A DNA stretch of 64,000 nucleotides from Thermogutta sp039793925 (GTDB lineage Bacteria > Planctomycetota > Planctomycetia > Pirellulales > Thermoguttaceae), in the NCBI RefSeq assembly GCF_039793925.1, contig NZ_JBAMME010000199.1, positions 70,367 to 134,366 of the forward strand. Reading direction: 5' to 3'. Of the stretch, positions 57,272 to 64,000 are shown piece after piece; position 1 is the first letter of the stretch, and every line of letters begins with the position of its first letter. The position numbers were made by a program, and so were the translations under genes. A model generated the notes under the pieces. That model was given only the letters and a program-made list of their open reading frames with translations. It did no database searches and was not told where the DNA came from.

Positions 57272-58546
57272 ATGTCCCGGCGAACGACTTTCGCTTGGTG
57301 CTGCGTCATTACTGTGGCATTGGTTGCCGGCGTTTGGGACTGCCACGGGGTCGCGGCTGAAACGGAATACGTTGAACGGGCAACCGGTTCTCCCGTAGCG
57401 TACTGGAGCTCCCAGGTCTTACGTCGCCAGCCTCCGAGCATCGAGGAAGTGACGCGGCCCCCGGCCCGACGGGTTTCCCGACCACACCCCGCGGCGAGAA
57501 ACTCTTCACCGGAGGAAATCAGCTACCAAATAATGACGACGTCCCGGGAGCCTGTCGAGGAGTCGTCGCCCGAGGTCATTCCACCCGGTCAGCCGGTCAT
57601 CACAAGTGGAATGGTGGACGAAGAAGGCGTGCAAACTGGCTTGGTGGAAGACGGTGGTGTCATTTACGAGCCAGGGGGGTTCGTCCAGCCGGATGTGTAT
57701 TATGGCGGAGGTTTGCTGTTTGGACCATGGATCCAGCACCTGAGTGTCTTTGCCGGAGCGCACGGTTTTAAAGGGCCGGTGGATCTCGGGCGAAACGGGA
57801 ATTTCGGGCTCCACGAGGGCCTCAACTACTCCGCTCCGATCGGGGGTCCGTGGAACATCGGATACCAGGTGGGTGTTCAGGTGGTGCACAGTGACTTTGC
57901 CGGTCACGAGGCGCTCACATGGTACGGTAACAATCTGGTCTCCCGCGGGAGTCGGGCGCAAATGTTTCTCACTGCGGGATTGTTTCACCGCCCTGACTGC
58001 GGCCGATGGCAGTGGAGTGTCCTCTTCGACTGGATGCACGATGACTTTTGGGTGGACTCCGATTTACTCCAGATTCGGCATGAAATTTCGTTCTTCCTCG
58101 ATGACATGCGGGAAATCGGCTACATGGGCATGTACGGCGTCAAGGACGACATGCTCCTTTTGCCCGACGATCCGCAGAACCCCGACCACCGCCAGTACCT
58201 CGATCTGTCGGTCCTCGATCGCTACGTGGTGTTCTATCGGCGTCACTTTTGTCAGGGTGGCGAGGGCCGATTCTGGGTAGGGGTTTCCGGCTATGGAGAC
58301 GGCCTCATTGGTGCGGACATCACACTTCCGCTCGATGGCAGTTGGGCATTCGAGGCCAATTTCGCGTATCTGGCTCCTCACACCGGGCGGGGAGTGGACG
58401 GCCAAATCGATGAAAACTGGAGCGTCTCCATGGGCCTGATCTGGTATCCAGGACGGCACGTAAGCGAGGCCCTCAACGATCTCTTCCGCTCAGTTCAGGG
58501 TGTAGCGGACAATACGAGCATGATGTTCCACGGTCGGGTCCGCTGA
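57272..58546 (+). CDS. Exported beta-rich, outer-membrane-like protein
   Basis: 424 residues. The ATG at 57272 has AGGAG 8 bases upstream. It opens a signal peptide (TTFAWCCVITVALVAGVWDC, cleaved near GVAA). Residues ~30-130 are Pro/Ser/Glu-rich. From ~150 onward the sequence alternates polar and aromatic residues (LSVFAGAHGFKGPVDLGRNG, FGLHEGLNYSAPI, WNIGYQVGVQVVHSD, VSMGLIWYPGRHV) as in beta-barrel proteins. I recall a similar planctomycete family (DUF6666), but this was not checked. A hairpin follows at 58577. Confidence 0.72.
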   Translation: MSRRTTFAWCCVITVALVAGVWDCHGVAAETEYVERATGSPVAYWSSQVLRRQPPSIEEVTRPPARRVSRPHPAARNSSPEEISYQIMTTSREPVEESSPEVIPPGQPVITSGMVDEEGVQTGLVEDGGVIYEPGGFVQPDVYYGGGLLFGPWIQHLSVFAGAHGFKGPVDLGRNGNFGLHEGLNYSAPIGGPWNIGYQVGVQVVHSDFAGHEALTWYGNNLVSRGSRAQMFLTAGLFHRPDCGRWQWSVLFDWMHDDFWVDSDLLQIRHEISFFLDDMREIGYMGMYGVKDDMLLLPDDPQNPDHRQYLDLSVLDRYVVFYRRHFCQGGEGRFWVGVSGYGDGLIGADITLPLDGSWAFEANFAYLAPHTGRGVDGQIDENWSVSMGLIWYPGRHVSEALNDLFRSVQGVADNTSMMFHGRVR

Positions 58547-58576
58547 CCGCGTTCGGGGAAACACGCGTTATCAGGT

Positions 58577-58607
58577 GCCCTGCGTGTGTTATCAGCATGC
58601 GCAGGGC
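58577..58607 (+). terminator. Hairpin after the outer-membrane-like gene
   Basis: GCCCTGCG (58577-58584) pairs perfectly with CGCAGGGC (58600-58607), followed by TTGCTGTTT. It begins 31 bases after the stop codon. The T content is modest, so termination may be partial. Confidence 0.55.
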
Positions 58608-58796
58608 TTGCTGTTTACAATAGTCCTCCGGGGACAGGCACTCCAAGAGGGCCGATTTCTTCGCTTTCCGAACCCGGCTCTGGTGATAATTGGCACTCTC
58701 GATTCTTGACATGGCGAGCTCAGTTAGATGGAATGAAGCGAGCATGAAAACCGTTGTTAGGTAGAAAAGGTGTTTTTTGAAAGAAAGGCCTGCCCT

Positions 58797-60113
58797 ATGT
58801 CTCAAAGAACTCGCCGGCGTGATTTCCTGAAATGGGGTGCCCTGGGCACGTCCATCCTGGGAATTCCTCAATTTCTGCCTGCCACGGCACTGGGATTGGA
58901 ACAGGGCGTTCCGCCCAGTGAAAAAATCACTTTGGGTGTGATCGGGATTGGTCCTCGGGCAACCTACGACCTGAACGCCATCCTCAAATTGCCGGATGTC
59001 AAATGCCTGGCCATCGCTGATGTGCAGGCACGTCGCCGGGAGGCAGGAAAACGTCTGGTGGACGAATTCTACGGCAACAACGACTGCGCAGTTTATCGCG
59101 ATTTCCGGGAACTGCTGGCACGTTCTGATATTGACACAGTTCTCATCGCGACGGGAGACCGCTGGCACGCACCCGCCTCGATCATGGCGGCAGAAGCGGG
59201 CAAAGACGTTTACAGCGAAAAACCTTGTGGCATCACAATCGCCAAGTGCCAGCAACTTGCAGAAACCTTTCAACGCACCAAGCGTATTTTCCAGGCGGGA
59301 ACCCAGCGTCGCAGTGTGCCCAACTTCCAATATGCCGTCGCGCTGGCTCAAAGTGGGAAACTGGGAAAAATCCATACGGTGTATGCATCCGTATACGAGC
59401 CGCAACTCGAGAACGGCTGGCTGCCACGAGAACAGACGCCACCGCGCGATGTGGTGGACTGGAATCTGTGGCTGGGACCGGCCCCGTGGCGGCCTTACAA
59501 CCATACTTATGTGGACGGAGGCTGGCGGGGCTATTTTGATTTTGACTCCGGTGCGCGACTTCTGGATTGGGGTGCGCACACTGTCGATCTGTGCCAGTGG
59601 GCACTGAAGGCCGATAATACGGTCCCTGTCCGATATGTTCCCGAGAACGACCGAATCGTGTGCTACTACGCCGACGGCGTGAAATTGATCCTCGACTTTC
59701 TGAAAACTCCGTTTGGCGATCGGTCGCCAAAATTCATCACCCGACTGGGAACCTGTCCCGTCCGATTTGTGGGAGACGAAGGCTGGGTGGAAACCGGTGA
59801 CGAAGGGGGCATTGAGGTTCATCCGGAGTCACTTAAGAAGGAACTGCCTGAAGCAGTGACTCGCGTGAAGGGACTGGATGTTTCGGCCCACGCCCGCAAC
59901 TTCTTTGATTGCGTGCGCTCGCGTCAAAAAACGGTGACCAATGAAATGATCATGCGACGGTCGCATGTGGCATGTCACGCGGCAGCCATCGCCTGGATCC
60001 TCAACCGCGAGCTCCGCTTCGATCCGGAAAAAGAACGGTTTCCCGACGACGAAGAAGCCAACCTCCTCTGTGCGCGTCCGGAAAGGAACCCGTGGTCGGA
60101 GACGGGGGTCTGA
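58797..60113 (+). CDS. Tat-exported Gfo/Idh/MocA-family oxidoreductase
   Basis: 438 residues. The ATG at 58797 starts a twin-arginine signal (RTRRRDFLKWGALGTSILG). The Rossmann domain follows with ITLGVIGIGPRATYDL, then VLIATGDRWHAPASIMAAEAGKDVYSEKPC, with the conserved Lys/Pro of EKP. The C-terminal domain shows VDWNLWLGPAPWRPYN, RLLDWGAHTVDLCQWAL and MRRSHVACHAAAIAWILNRE, standard in the planctomycete exported branch. It probably oxidises or isomerises a sugar-like substrate with tightly bound NAD(P). It converges on trxA. Confidence 0.9.
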   Translation: MSQRTRRRDFLKWGALGTSILGIPQFLPATALGLEQGVPPSEKITLGVIGIGPRATYDLNAILKLPDVKCLAIADVQARRREAGKRLVDEFYGNNDCAVYRDFRELLARSDIDTVLIATGDRWHAPASIMAAEAGKDVYSEKPCGITIAKCQQLAETFQRTKRIFQAGTQRRSVPNFQYAVALAQSGKLGKIHTVYASVYEPQLENGWLPREQTPPRDVVDWNLWLGPAPWRPYNHTYVDGGWRGYFDFDSGARLLDWGAHTVDLCQWALKADNTVPVRYVPENDRIVCYYADGVKLILDFLKTPFGDRSPKFITRLGTCPVRFVGDEGWVETGDEGGIEVHPESLKKELPEAVTRVKGLDVSAHARNFFDCVRSRQKTVTNEMIMRRSHVACHAAAIAWILNRELRFDPEKERFPDDEEANLLCARPERNPWSETGV

Positions 60114-60161
60114 AATGTCGTTTGCAAACTGGTAAAGCGCAGCCCTCATACACCTCGACGG

Positions 60162-60197
60162 AGCGGTAGGGAGCTGGCAATTGGCCTCCCTACCGCT
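60162..60197. terminator. Bidirectional terminator hairpin
   Basis: AGCGGTAGGGAG (60162-60173) pairs perfectly with CTCCCTACCGCT (60186-60197) around a 12-base loop. It lies between the convergent oxidoreductase and trxA. No T-tract follows in either direction. Confidence 0.6.
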
Positions 60198-60249
60198 TAA
60201 CTCCTTGAATGGGACTCCGCGGGGGTGTTCGAATGAGTTGTGACAGCGC

Positions 60250-60576
60250 TTATGAAGCGGCCTGGACGAGCGCGTCTTTGAGACGATCTTTGGACTGAAC
60301 ACCCATCAATTTTTGCACAACCTGACCGCCTTTGAAGATGATAAGGGCCGGGATCGCCGTCACGTGATAGCGCATGGCCAGGTTCTGATTTTCGTCCACG
60401 TTGACCTTGCAGACTTTTGCCTGCCCGGCCATTTCCGTGGCCAGTTGCTCGACCGTCGGCGCAATCATCCGACACGGGCCGCACCAGGGAGCCCAAAAAT
60501 CCACAAGCACCGGCACATCCGCCTGGAGAACTTCTTTATCGAAACTGGCTTCGTTGACTTCAATGGCTTGACCCAT
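60250..60576 (-). CDS. trxA: Thioredoxin
   Basis: 108 residues, normal for Trx. The active site is VLVDFWAPWCGPCRMIAPTV, with cis-Pro in VTAIPALIIFKGGQ and the C-terminal helix DRLKDALVQAA. It is a cytosolic disulfide reductase. The ATG at 60576 starts MGQAIEVNEASFD; the upstream in-frame start would add 23 residues unlike Trx. The gene is monocistronic. Confidence 0.96.
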   Translation of the reverse strand: MGQAIEVNEASFDKEVLQADVPVLVDFWAPWCGPCRMIAPTVEQLATEMAGQAKVCKVNVDENQNLAMRYHVTAIPALIIFKGGQVVQKLMGVQSKDRLKDALVQAAS

Positions 60577-61138
60577 CGCACACAATCCCTGTCGCTTCTC
60601 TAACGTTGATAAATTGAAGCTCGATCTTGCTACACCCGCTTGCATCAGAGCAAGACGCCGTTACGCGGCTTATTGCCGATTATACGTAAATAGTTCCTGT
60701 CGTCAATTGCGTAAATGCCTGGCGTTTACCCACTGCGCCGGGAGATTGGGTCGCAGGCAGTTTCCTCGGCTACGACGAGCGTGCCCCTCCGGTTGACTTT
60801 CGGAAGGAGGTGCTCTTACGTCTTCTGTTCAACGCTGGACAAGTCATCTCCTGTCACGGAGCTGACCAGCTCGGCTATGCTCGGCGTACGGCGCGACAAT
60901 CACAAATTGGCCTCAATCGGGATAAACACTATTGGCCACGTCCCATGTTTTGTAGGGCCAATTCATAAACCCCCTTCTACCGAAAAAGCAGACAAAAGTC
61001 GGTGGTTTGCGTGGGCTGTGCCTCCCCTAGTTGCACGACCAAAGAGGTGCCGATTAGAATTGCTGTCGACTTGTTGGCTTGTCGAAGTGAAAAACACGGC
61101 TCTGGCACGGATTTCCTTGGCATGCGAGGGTTGCGCCG
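60577..61138. other. Intergenic region between trxA and the transporter
   Basis: 562 bases. It includes a dispersed repeat (60772-60791) and a G/C-rich dyad near 60738-60760. No gene or RNA family is recognised. Both divergent promoters must lie here. Confidence 0.45.
60772..60791. repeat. Dispersed short repeat copy
   Basis: ACGACGAGCGTGCCCCTCCG matches 13529-13548 at 19 of 20 bases. It belongs to the same family as the repeats at 13.47 and 54.12 kb. Confidence 0.55.
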
Positions 61139-62680
61139 ATGTTGAACGAAAAGCTACTCCTGCGGATACGGCTCTGTGTGTTGATGTTCTTCCAGTTTTT
61201 CGTGTGGGCCTGCTGGATGGTGCCCATCGGTACGTTTGGACCCGCGGTGCGGGGGTTCACCGGATCAGAGATGGGATGGGTGTTTTCGACCACCGCGATC
61301 GCGGCCATTCTATCGCCTCTTTTTGTGGGCTTTGTGGCGGACCGTCTCTTTGATACCGAAAAGATCCTTGCGGTTCTTCATGTTATCGGTGGAATCTGCC
61401 TTATCCTCACTGGTGTGCAGACCAGCTTTTGGCTGTTTTTCTTGTTTCTTCTGATCAATACGCTCGCCTTCATGCCCACGCTCGCTTTGGCAAATTCGCT
61501 GACGTTTCGTAACCTGGACAATCCCGCCACATTTCCCCGGATTGCCATGTTTGGCACGATCGGGTGGATCATCTCTGGCTGGATTGTGGGTCTGTTCATC
61601 GGGGAGCGAAATCCCGCCTTCTTCTATCTGGGTGGTGCCGTAGAGATTCTTTTGGCCGCTTATGTGCTCACTCTTCCTCACACCCCACCGCAGGCCAAGG
61701 AAGCCGGAATCGCGGATCTGCTTGGGCTGGGAGCCGTCAAGCTCCTTAAGGATCCAGAGTTTTTGCTGTTTACCATTTGCGCGTTCTTGATCGGCATTCC
61801 GGCCGTGTATTACTTTGTGAGTGCGAACCTCTACCTCACGCAGATCGGGGCCCCGGCCCCCACAGCCCTGATGACCATGGGCCAAATCTGCGAAATTGTG
61901 GCGATGGCCATTATGCCCATCTTTATTGCCCAATTGGGGCTGCACAAAGTGCTGGCTCTAGGTATGGCCGTCTGGGCACTTCGATACCTCCTGTTTGCCT
62001 CTGAGGTGTATCCGCTCGTTCTGCTGGGAATCCTCATTCACGGATTTTGTTACGTCTTCGTCTACGTCGGTTCCTACATTTTTGTGGATACCAAGGCCCC
62101 ACGGGAATTGCGGGCCAGTGCGCAGAGCTTCATCGCTTTCCTCATGCTGGGAGTGGCCTGGCTCATTGGGGCCAACCTTGCCGGCCGGACCAATGACGCC
62201 TATCCTGCTAAAGTCAAGAACTTGATCGCAGCGCGAGTCATCCCGGAGGGGGTCGCACTTCCTGGATGGACCGAACTGGCCAGGGACTTTGATCAAAATA
62301 AAGATGGGATTATCACCTCGGATGAAATTGAACAAGTTTTGCGCAGTGCTCCCCAAGGGCAAAACGAGCAGGATAGGCAAAAGCTGTATGATGCACTCAA
62401 GGCCGTGATGCGGCTTGTGCCCGCATCCACATTTGGGCACGTTCAGGCTGCCGTAGCAGGGAAGTCGGTGTACATGACAAAAGCCGACTACCTCGCGGTG
62501 AATCGTTTTGGTTGGCGGGATATCTGGCTCTGGCCTGCTATCATGGCCCTGGTGGTCTTCGGCCTGTTCACATTGGGAATGCCGAAGAAAAAGGAACAAG
62601 CAGGTACCGAAACCCCCGGTGGGGAGACTGCTCCTCAAGCTCCGGAGGCGCCAGCCGAAACTGCGCCGTCCGCGCCCTAG
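61139..62680 (+). CDS. Nucleoside:H+ symporter-like MFS transporter with an EF-hand insertion
   Basis: 513 residues. The fold is a 12-helix major facilitator of the NupG/XapB type (LRIRLCVLMFFQFFVWACWM, then FGTIGWIISGWIVGLFIG and YVFVYVGSYIFVDTKAPRELRASAQSF, each NupG-like). A ~100-residue loop between the penultimate and last helices carries a canonical EF-hand DQNKDGIITSDE (385-396). The C-terminus after the last helix is Pro/Ala/Glu/Thr-rich. An in-frame TAG ends it, although the same composition continues for 36 more codons. The substrate is probably a nucleoside, judged from fold alone. Confidence 0.85.
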   Translation: MLNEKLLLRIRLCVLMFFQFFVWACWMVPIGTFGPAVRGFTGSEMGWVFSTTAIAAILSPLFVGFVADRLFDTEKILAVLHVIGGICLILTGVQTSFWLFFLFLLINTLAFMPTLALANSLTFRNLDNPATFPRIAMFGTIGWIISGWIVGLFIGERNPAFFYLGGAVEILLAAYVLTLPHTPPQAKEAGIADLLGLGAVKLLKDPEFLLFTICAFLIGIPAVYYFVSANLYLTQIGAPAPTALMTMGQICEIVAMAIMPIFIAQLGLHKVLALGMAVWALRYLLFASEVYPLVLLGILIHGFCYVFVYVGSYIFVDTKAPRELRASAQSFIAFLMLGVAWLIGANLAGRTNDAYPAKVKNLIAARVIPEGVALPGWTELARDFDQNKDGIITSDEIEQVLRSAPQGQNEQDRQKLYDALKAVMRLVPASTFGHVQAAVAGKSVYMTKADYLAVNRFGWRDIWLWPAIMALVVFGLFTLGMPKKKEQAGTETPGGETAPQAPEAPAETAPSAP

Positions 62681-62791
62681 TCGGAGCCTGCGACTGCCGG
62701 GGAGGCAAACGCCTCATCGCAGCGCGAGGCCCCACCGGCAACACCATCCGGTGACGTCACGCCGCCGAGCGATCCCAACACGTTCGGGTAG
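62681..62791 (+). other. In-frame remnant of the transporter tail after a TAG stop
   Basis: Reading past the TAG (62678-62680) in the same frame gives 36 codons of Ala/Pro/Ser/Glu/Thr-rich sequence (SEPATAGEANASSQREAPPA and onward) to the next stop. The composition matches the preceding tail, which suggests that a point mutation created the TAG. The remaining ~110 bases up to 62903 hold a weak hairpin between convergent genes. Confidence 0.45.
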
Positions 62792-62903
62792 ACGAACGGT
62801 TTACCGCGGGCTGGAGCGGTGCTCGTAAGCGACGTTTTGTTATCGTTCGCTTCGGCAACGCGCGAAGGATATGCTCCCGGATGTTGGAGCATTTTCACGC
62901 GCA

Positions 62904-63908
62904 CTAGGGGCGTTCGCGCTTTCCAAGCTTGCGATAGCAGTCCAGGAAGATCGCCACGTCTTCCGCAATTTGAAAATCGAACATTCCGACGATGAGGAAG
63001 TCTGCCCCGTTCCGCAGCGCGTAGGGAAATGCTTGCCGGGGATGGATTGCCCCCGCAGCGAGCACTTTGAAAGCAAACCACGGCTTGGTGACCGTCTTCA
63101 TGAACTCGATTGTCTCCTCTGGATTGAGACACCACATGTTATCGTTGAAAGCGAACGGCTCGCTCCGCCGCGGCCTGTGCCAGCAGAAGTCTTCTCGTAA
63201 TTCTTTGGGTGTCGCGGACCAGTACTGGTCGCTGTGGAGTGTTTTGACGTAGAAGTCCGCGCCGATTCCCTCTTTTTCGCATTCCATGGTGACCGTCAGC
63301 GAATGACTTCCGATGCCCGCCGGAACCCCCGCTTCTTTGATGCATTCCACAGTGTTGGCGAGCACATCCAGTCGGCCGGCCATGACGGGAGGTTCACTGC
63401 GACCACCATGCGTGTACAACATCGTTGCGCCGTGGCTAAGGACCTCTTCGATCTCCCGACGCACGGCATCTTTGTTAGCATCTGGGGTGATACAGACAAT
63501 CGCCTGGAGTTTGCCCCCGCGTTCCTTGTTGTACTTTTCCACCAGGGGAAGACACACGGGGTTACACTGGATGGTGTTGATCCCGTGGGCTTCCGCGAGC
63601 GCGAGGGTCTCAAACACTTTCTCTTCCGTGTTGTAAGCTTTGAGAAGTCGCGAGATGTAGACGAGGTCCCGACTGTGGGCGAAGCCACCGATAAGGTTGC
63701 CGCCGATGACCAGGCGGCTGATGGAGATGTCGCGCACCTTGCCGTGGGGCATCTGACTGGCGATTTCCCGTGAAATGTTTTTTTCCTCAGATGCTGCACC
63801 TTCCTGGGCCGCCAGAAGAATCTGCTCTTCACGACTGATAGCCGCACCCATGGCAGCGACGAATGCTGCTGTGCTCAGAAAACAACGCCGGGACGGTTGA
63901 TGTCGCAT
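62904..63908 (-). CDS. Tat-exported TIM-barrel-like hypothetical protein
   Basis: 334 residues. The ATG at 63908 follows AGGAGATCGG and starts MRHQPSRRCFLSTAAFVAAMG, a twin-arginine signal. The body has barrel-like repeats (ISRLVIGGNLIGGFAHSRDL, GINTIQCNPVCLPLVEKYNK, AIVCITPDANKDAVRREIEE, VPAGIGSHSLTVTMECEKEG, FAFKVLAAGAIHP). Similar exported proteins are common in planctomycetes and are often labelled aldo/keto-reductase-like. No catalytic set is certain here. It is the last gene in the window and converges on the transporter. Confidence 0.7.
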   Translation of the reverse strand: MRHQPSRRCFLSTAAFVAAMGAAISREEQILLAAQEGAASEEKNISREIASQMPHGKVRDISISRLVIGGNLIGGFAHSRDLVYISRLLKAYNTEEKVFETLALAEAHGINTIQCNPVCLPLVEKYNKERGGKLQAIVCITPDANKDAVRREIEEVLSHGATMLYTHGGRSEPPVMAGRLDVLANTVECIKEAGVPAGIGSHSLTVTMECEKEGIGADFYVKTLHSDQYWSATPKELREDFCWHRPRRSEPFAFNDNMWCLNPEETIEFMKTVTKPWFAFKVLAAGAIHPRQAFPYALRNGADFLIVGMFDFQIAEDVAIFLDCYRKLGKRERP

Positions 63909-64000
63909 GACGACCGATCTCCTGTTTCCCACAATCGATTGCCCTCTATGATAGGACCTCCCCCCGCGACTCTGGAGCTGGCTGCTATTTTAATTACCCC

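Noticed and set aside
58473..59822. Long open frame antisense to the Gfo/Idh/MocA gene (449 codons)
   Set aside because: It overlaps a well-supported gene completely and lacks recognizable motifs.

Overview
The window looks like a chromosomal segment of a planctomycete, probably of the Pirellulales/Thermogutta type. This is inferred from gene content, not from a marker-tree search. The clues are a Ser/Thr kinase with the N-terminal extension common in planctomycetes, many Tat-signal oxidoreductases, a bacterial microcompartment shell protein with its flavo/Fe-S partner, a deoxyhypusine-synthase-like protein, fused type II secretion assembly proteins, and several lineage-type hypothetical proteins. 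GC content is moderate to high. There are no tRNA, rRNA, CRISPR, prophage or IS genes that I can support.

Layout. 1-3.0 kb (-): a DUF58 protein and a transglutaminase of the TgpA type, cut by the left edge. 3.1-4.3 kb (-): a deoxyhypusine-synthase-like enzyme. 4.8-6.1 kb (+): an exported phosphodiesterase. 6.2-9.9 kb (-): a ZraP-like periplasmic protein, a membrane histidine kinase and an NtrC-type sigma-54 activator, with a candidate sigma-54 promoter upstream of the first. 10.3-12.3 kb (+): a PduS-like electron-transfer protein and a PduT-like shell protein. 12.5-13.4 kb: rsmH. 13.8-20.1 kb (+): an ABC exporter, a membrane protein, a MacB/Lol-type ATPase-permease pair and a secreted LTxxQ protein.

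20.6-31.5 kb (+) is one long type II secretion/pseudopilus operon in the order E-F-G-H-I-J-K-L-M. It has a PilM-PilN-like fusion and a GspM-GspC/PilP-like fusion but no secretin or prepilin peptidase. 31.7-36.9 kb holds an aldo/keto reductase, a degenerate RNase H-like gene with a probable frameshift, glgB, and a zinc-ribbon protein. 37.3-41.8 kb encodes a 1181-residue FAAL-ACP-aminoketone synthase and a TIM-barrel isomerase-like protein. 42.3-46.9 kb holds a DUF4914-like P-loop protein, a TlpA-type thioredoxin and a Ser/Thr kinase.

46.9-50.0 kb (-) carries a cysteine desulfurase, a Nudix protein and queA. 50.4-54.0 kb (+) carries prfB with a programmed frameshift, a small SH3-like protein, cutA and a HEAT-repeat protein. 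54.6-57.1 kb holds two Cys/Met-metabolism PLP enzymes behind a leader with a strong terminator. The right end has an outer-membrane-like protein, a Tat-exported Gfo/Idh/MocA oxidoreductase, thioredoxin, an MFS nucleoside transporter carrying an EF-hand, and another Tat protein.

Most promising for novelty are the FAAL-ACP-aminoketone synthase, the orphan PduS/PduT pair, the ZraPSR-like envelope stress unit, the EF-hand transporter with an interrupted tail, and several intergenic repeats. Three probable coding lesions were seen: near 10.12 kb, near 33.4 kb and at 62.68 kb.
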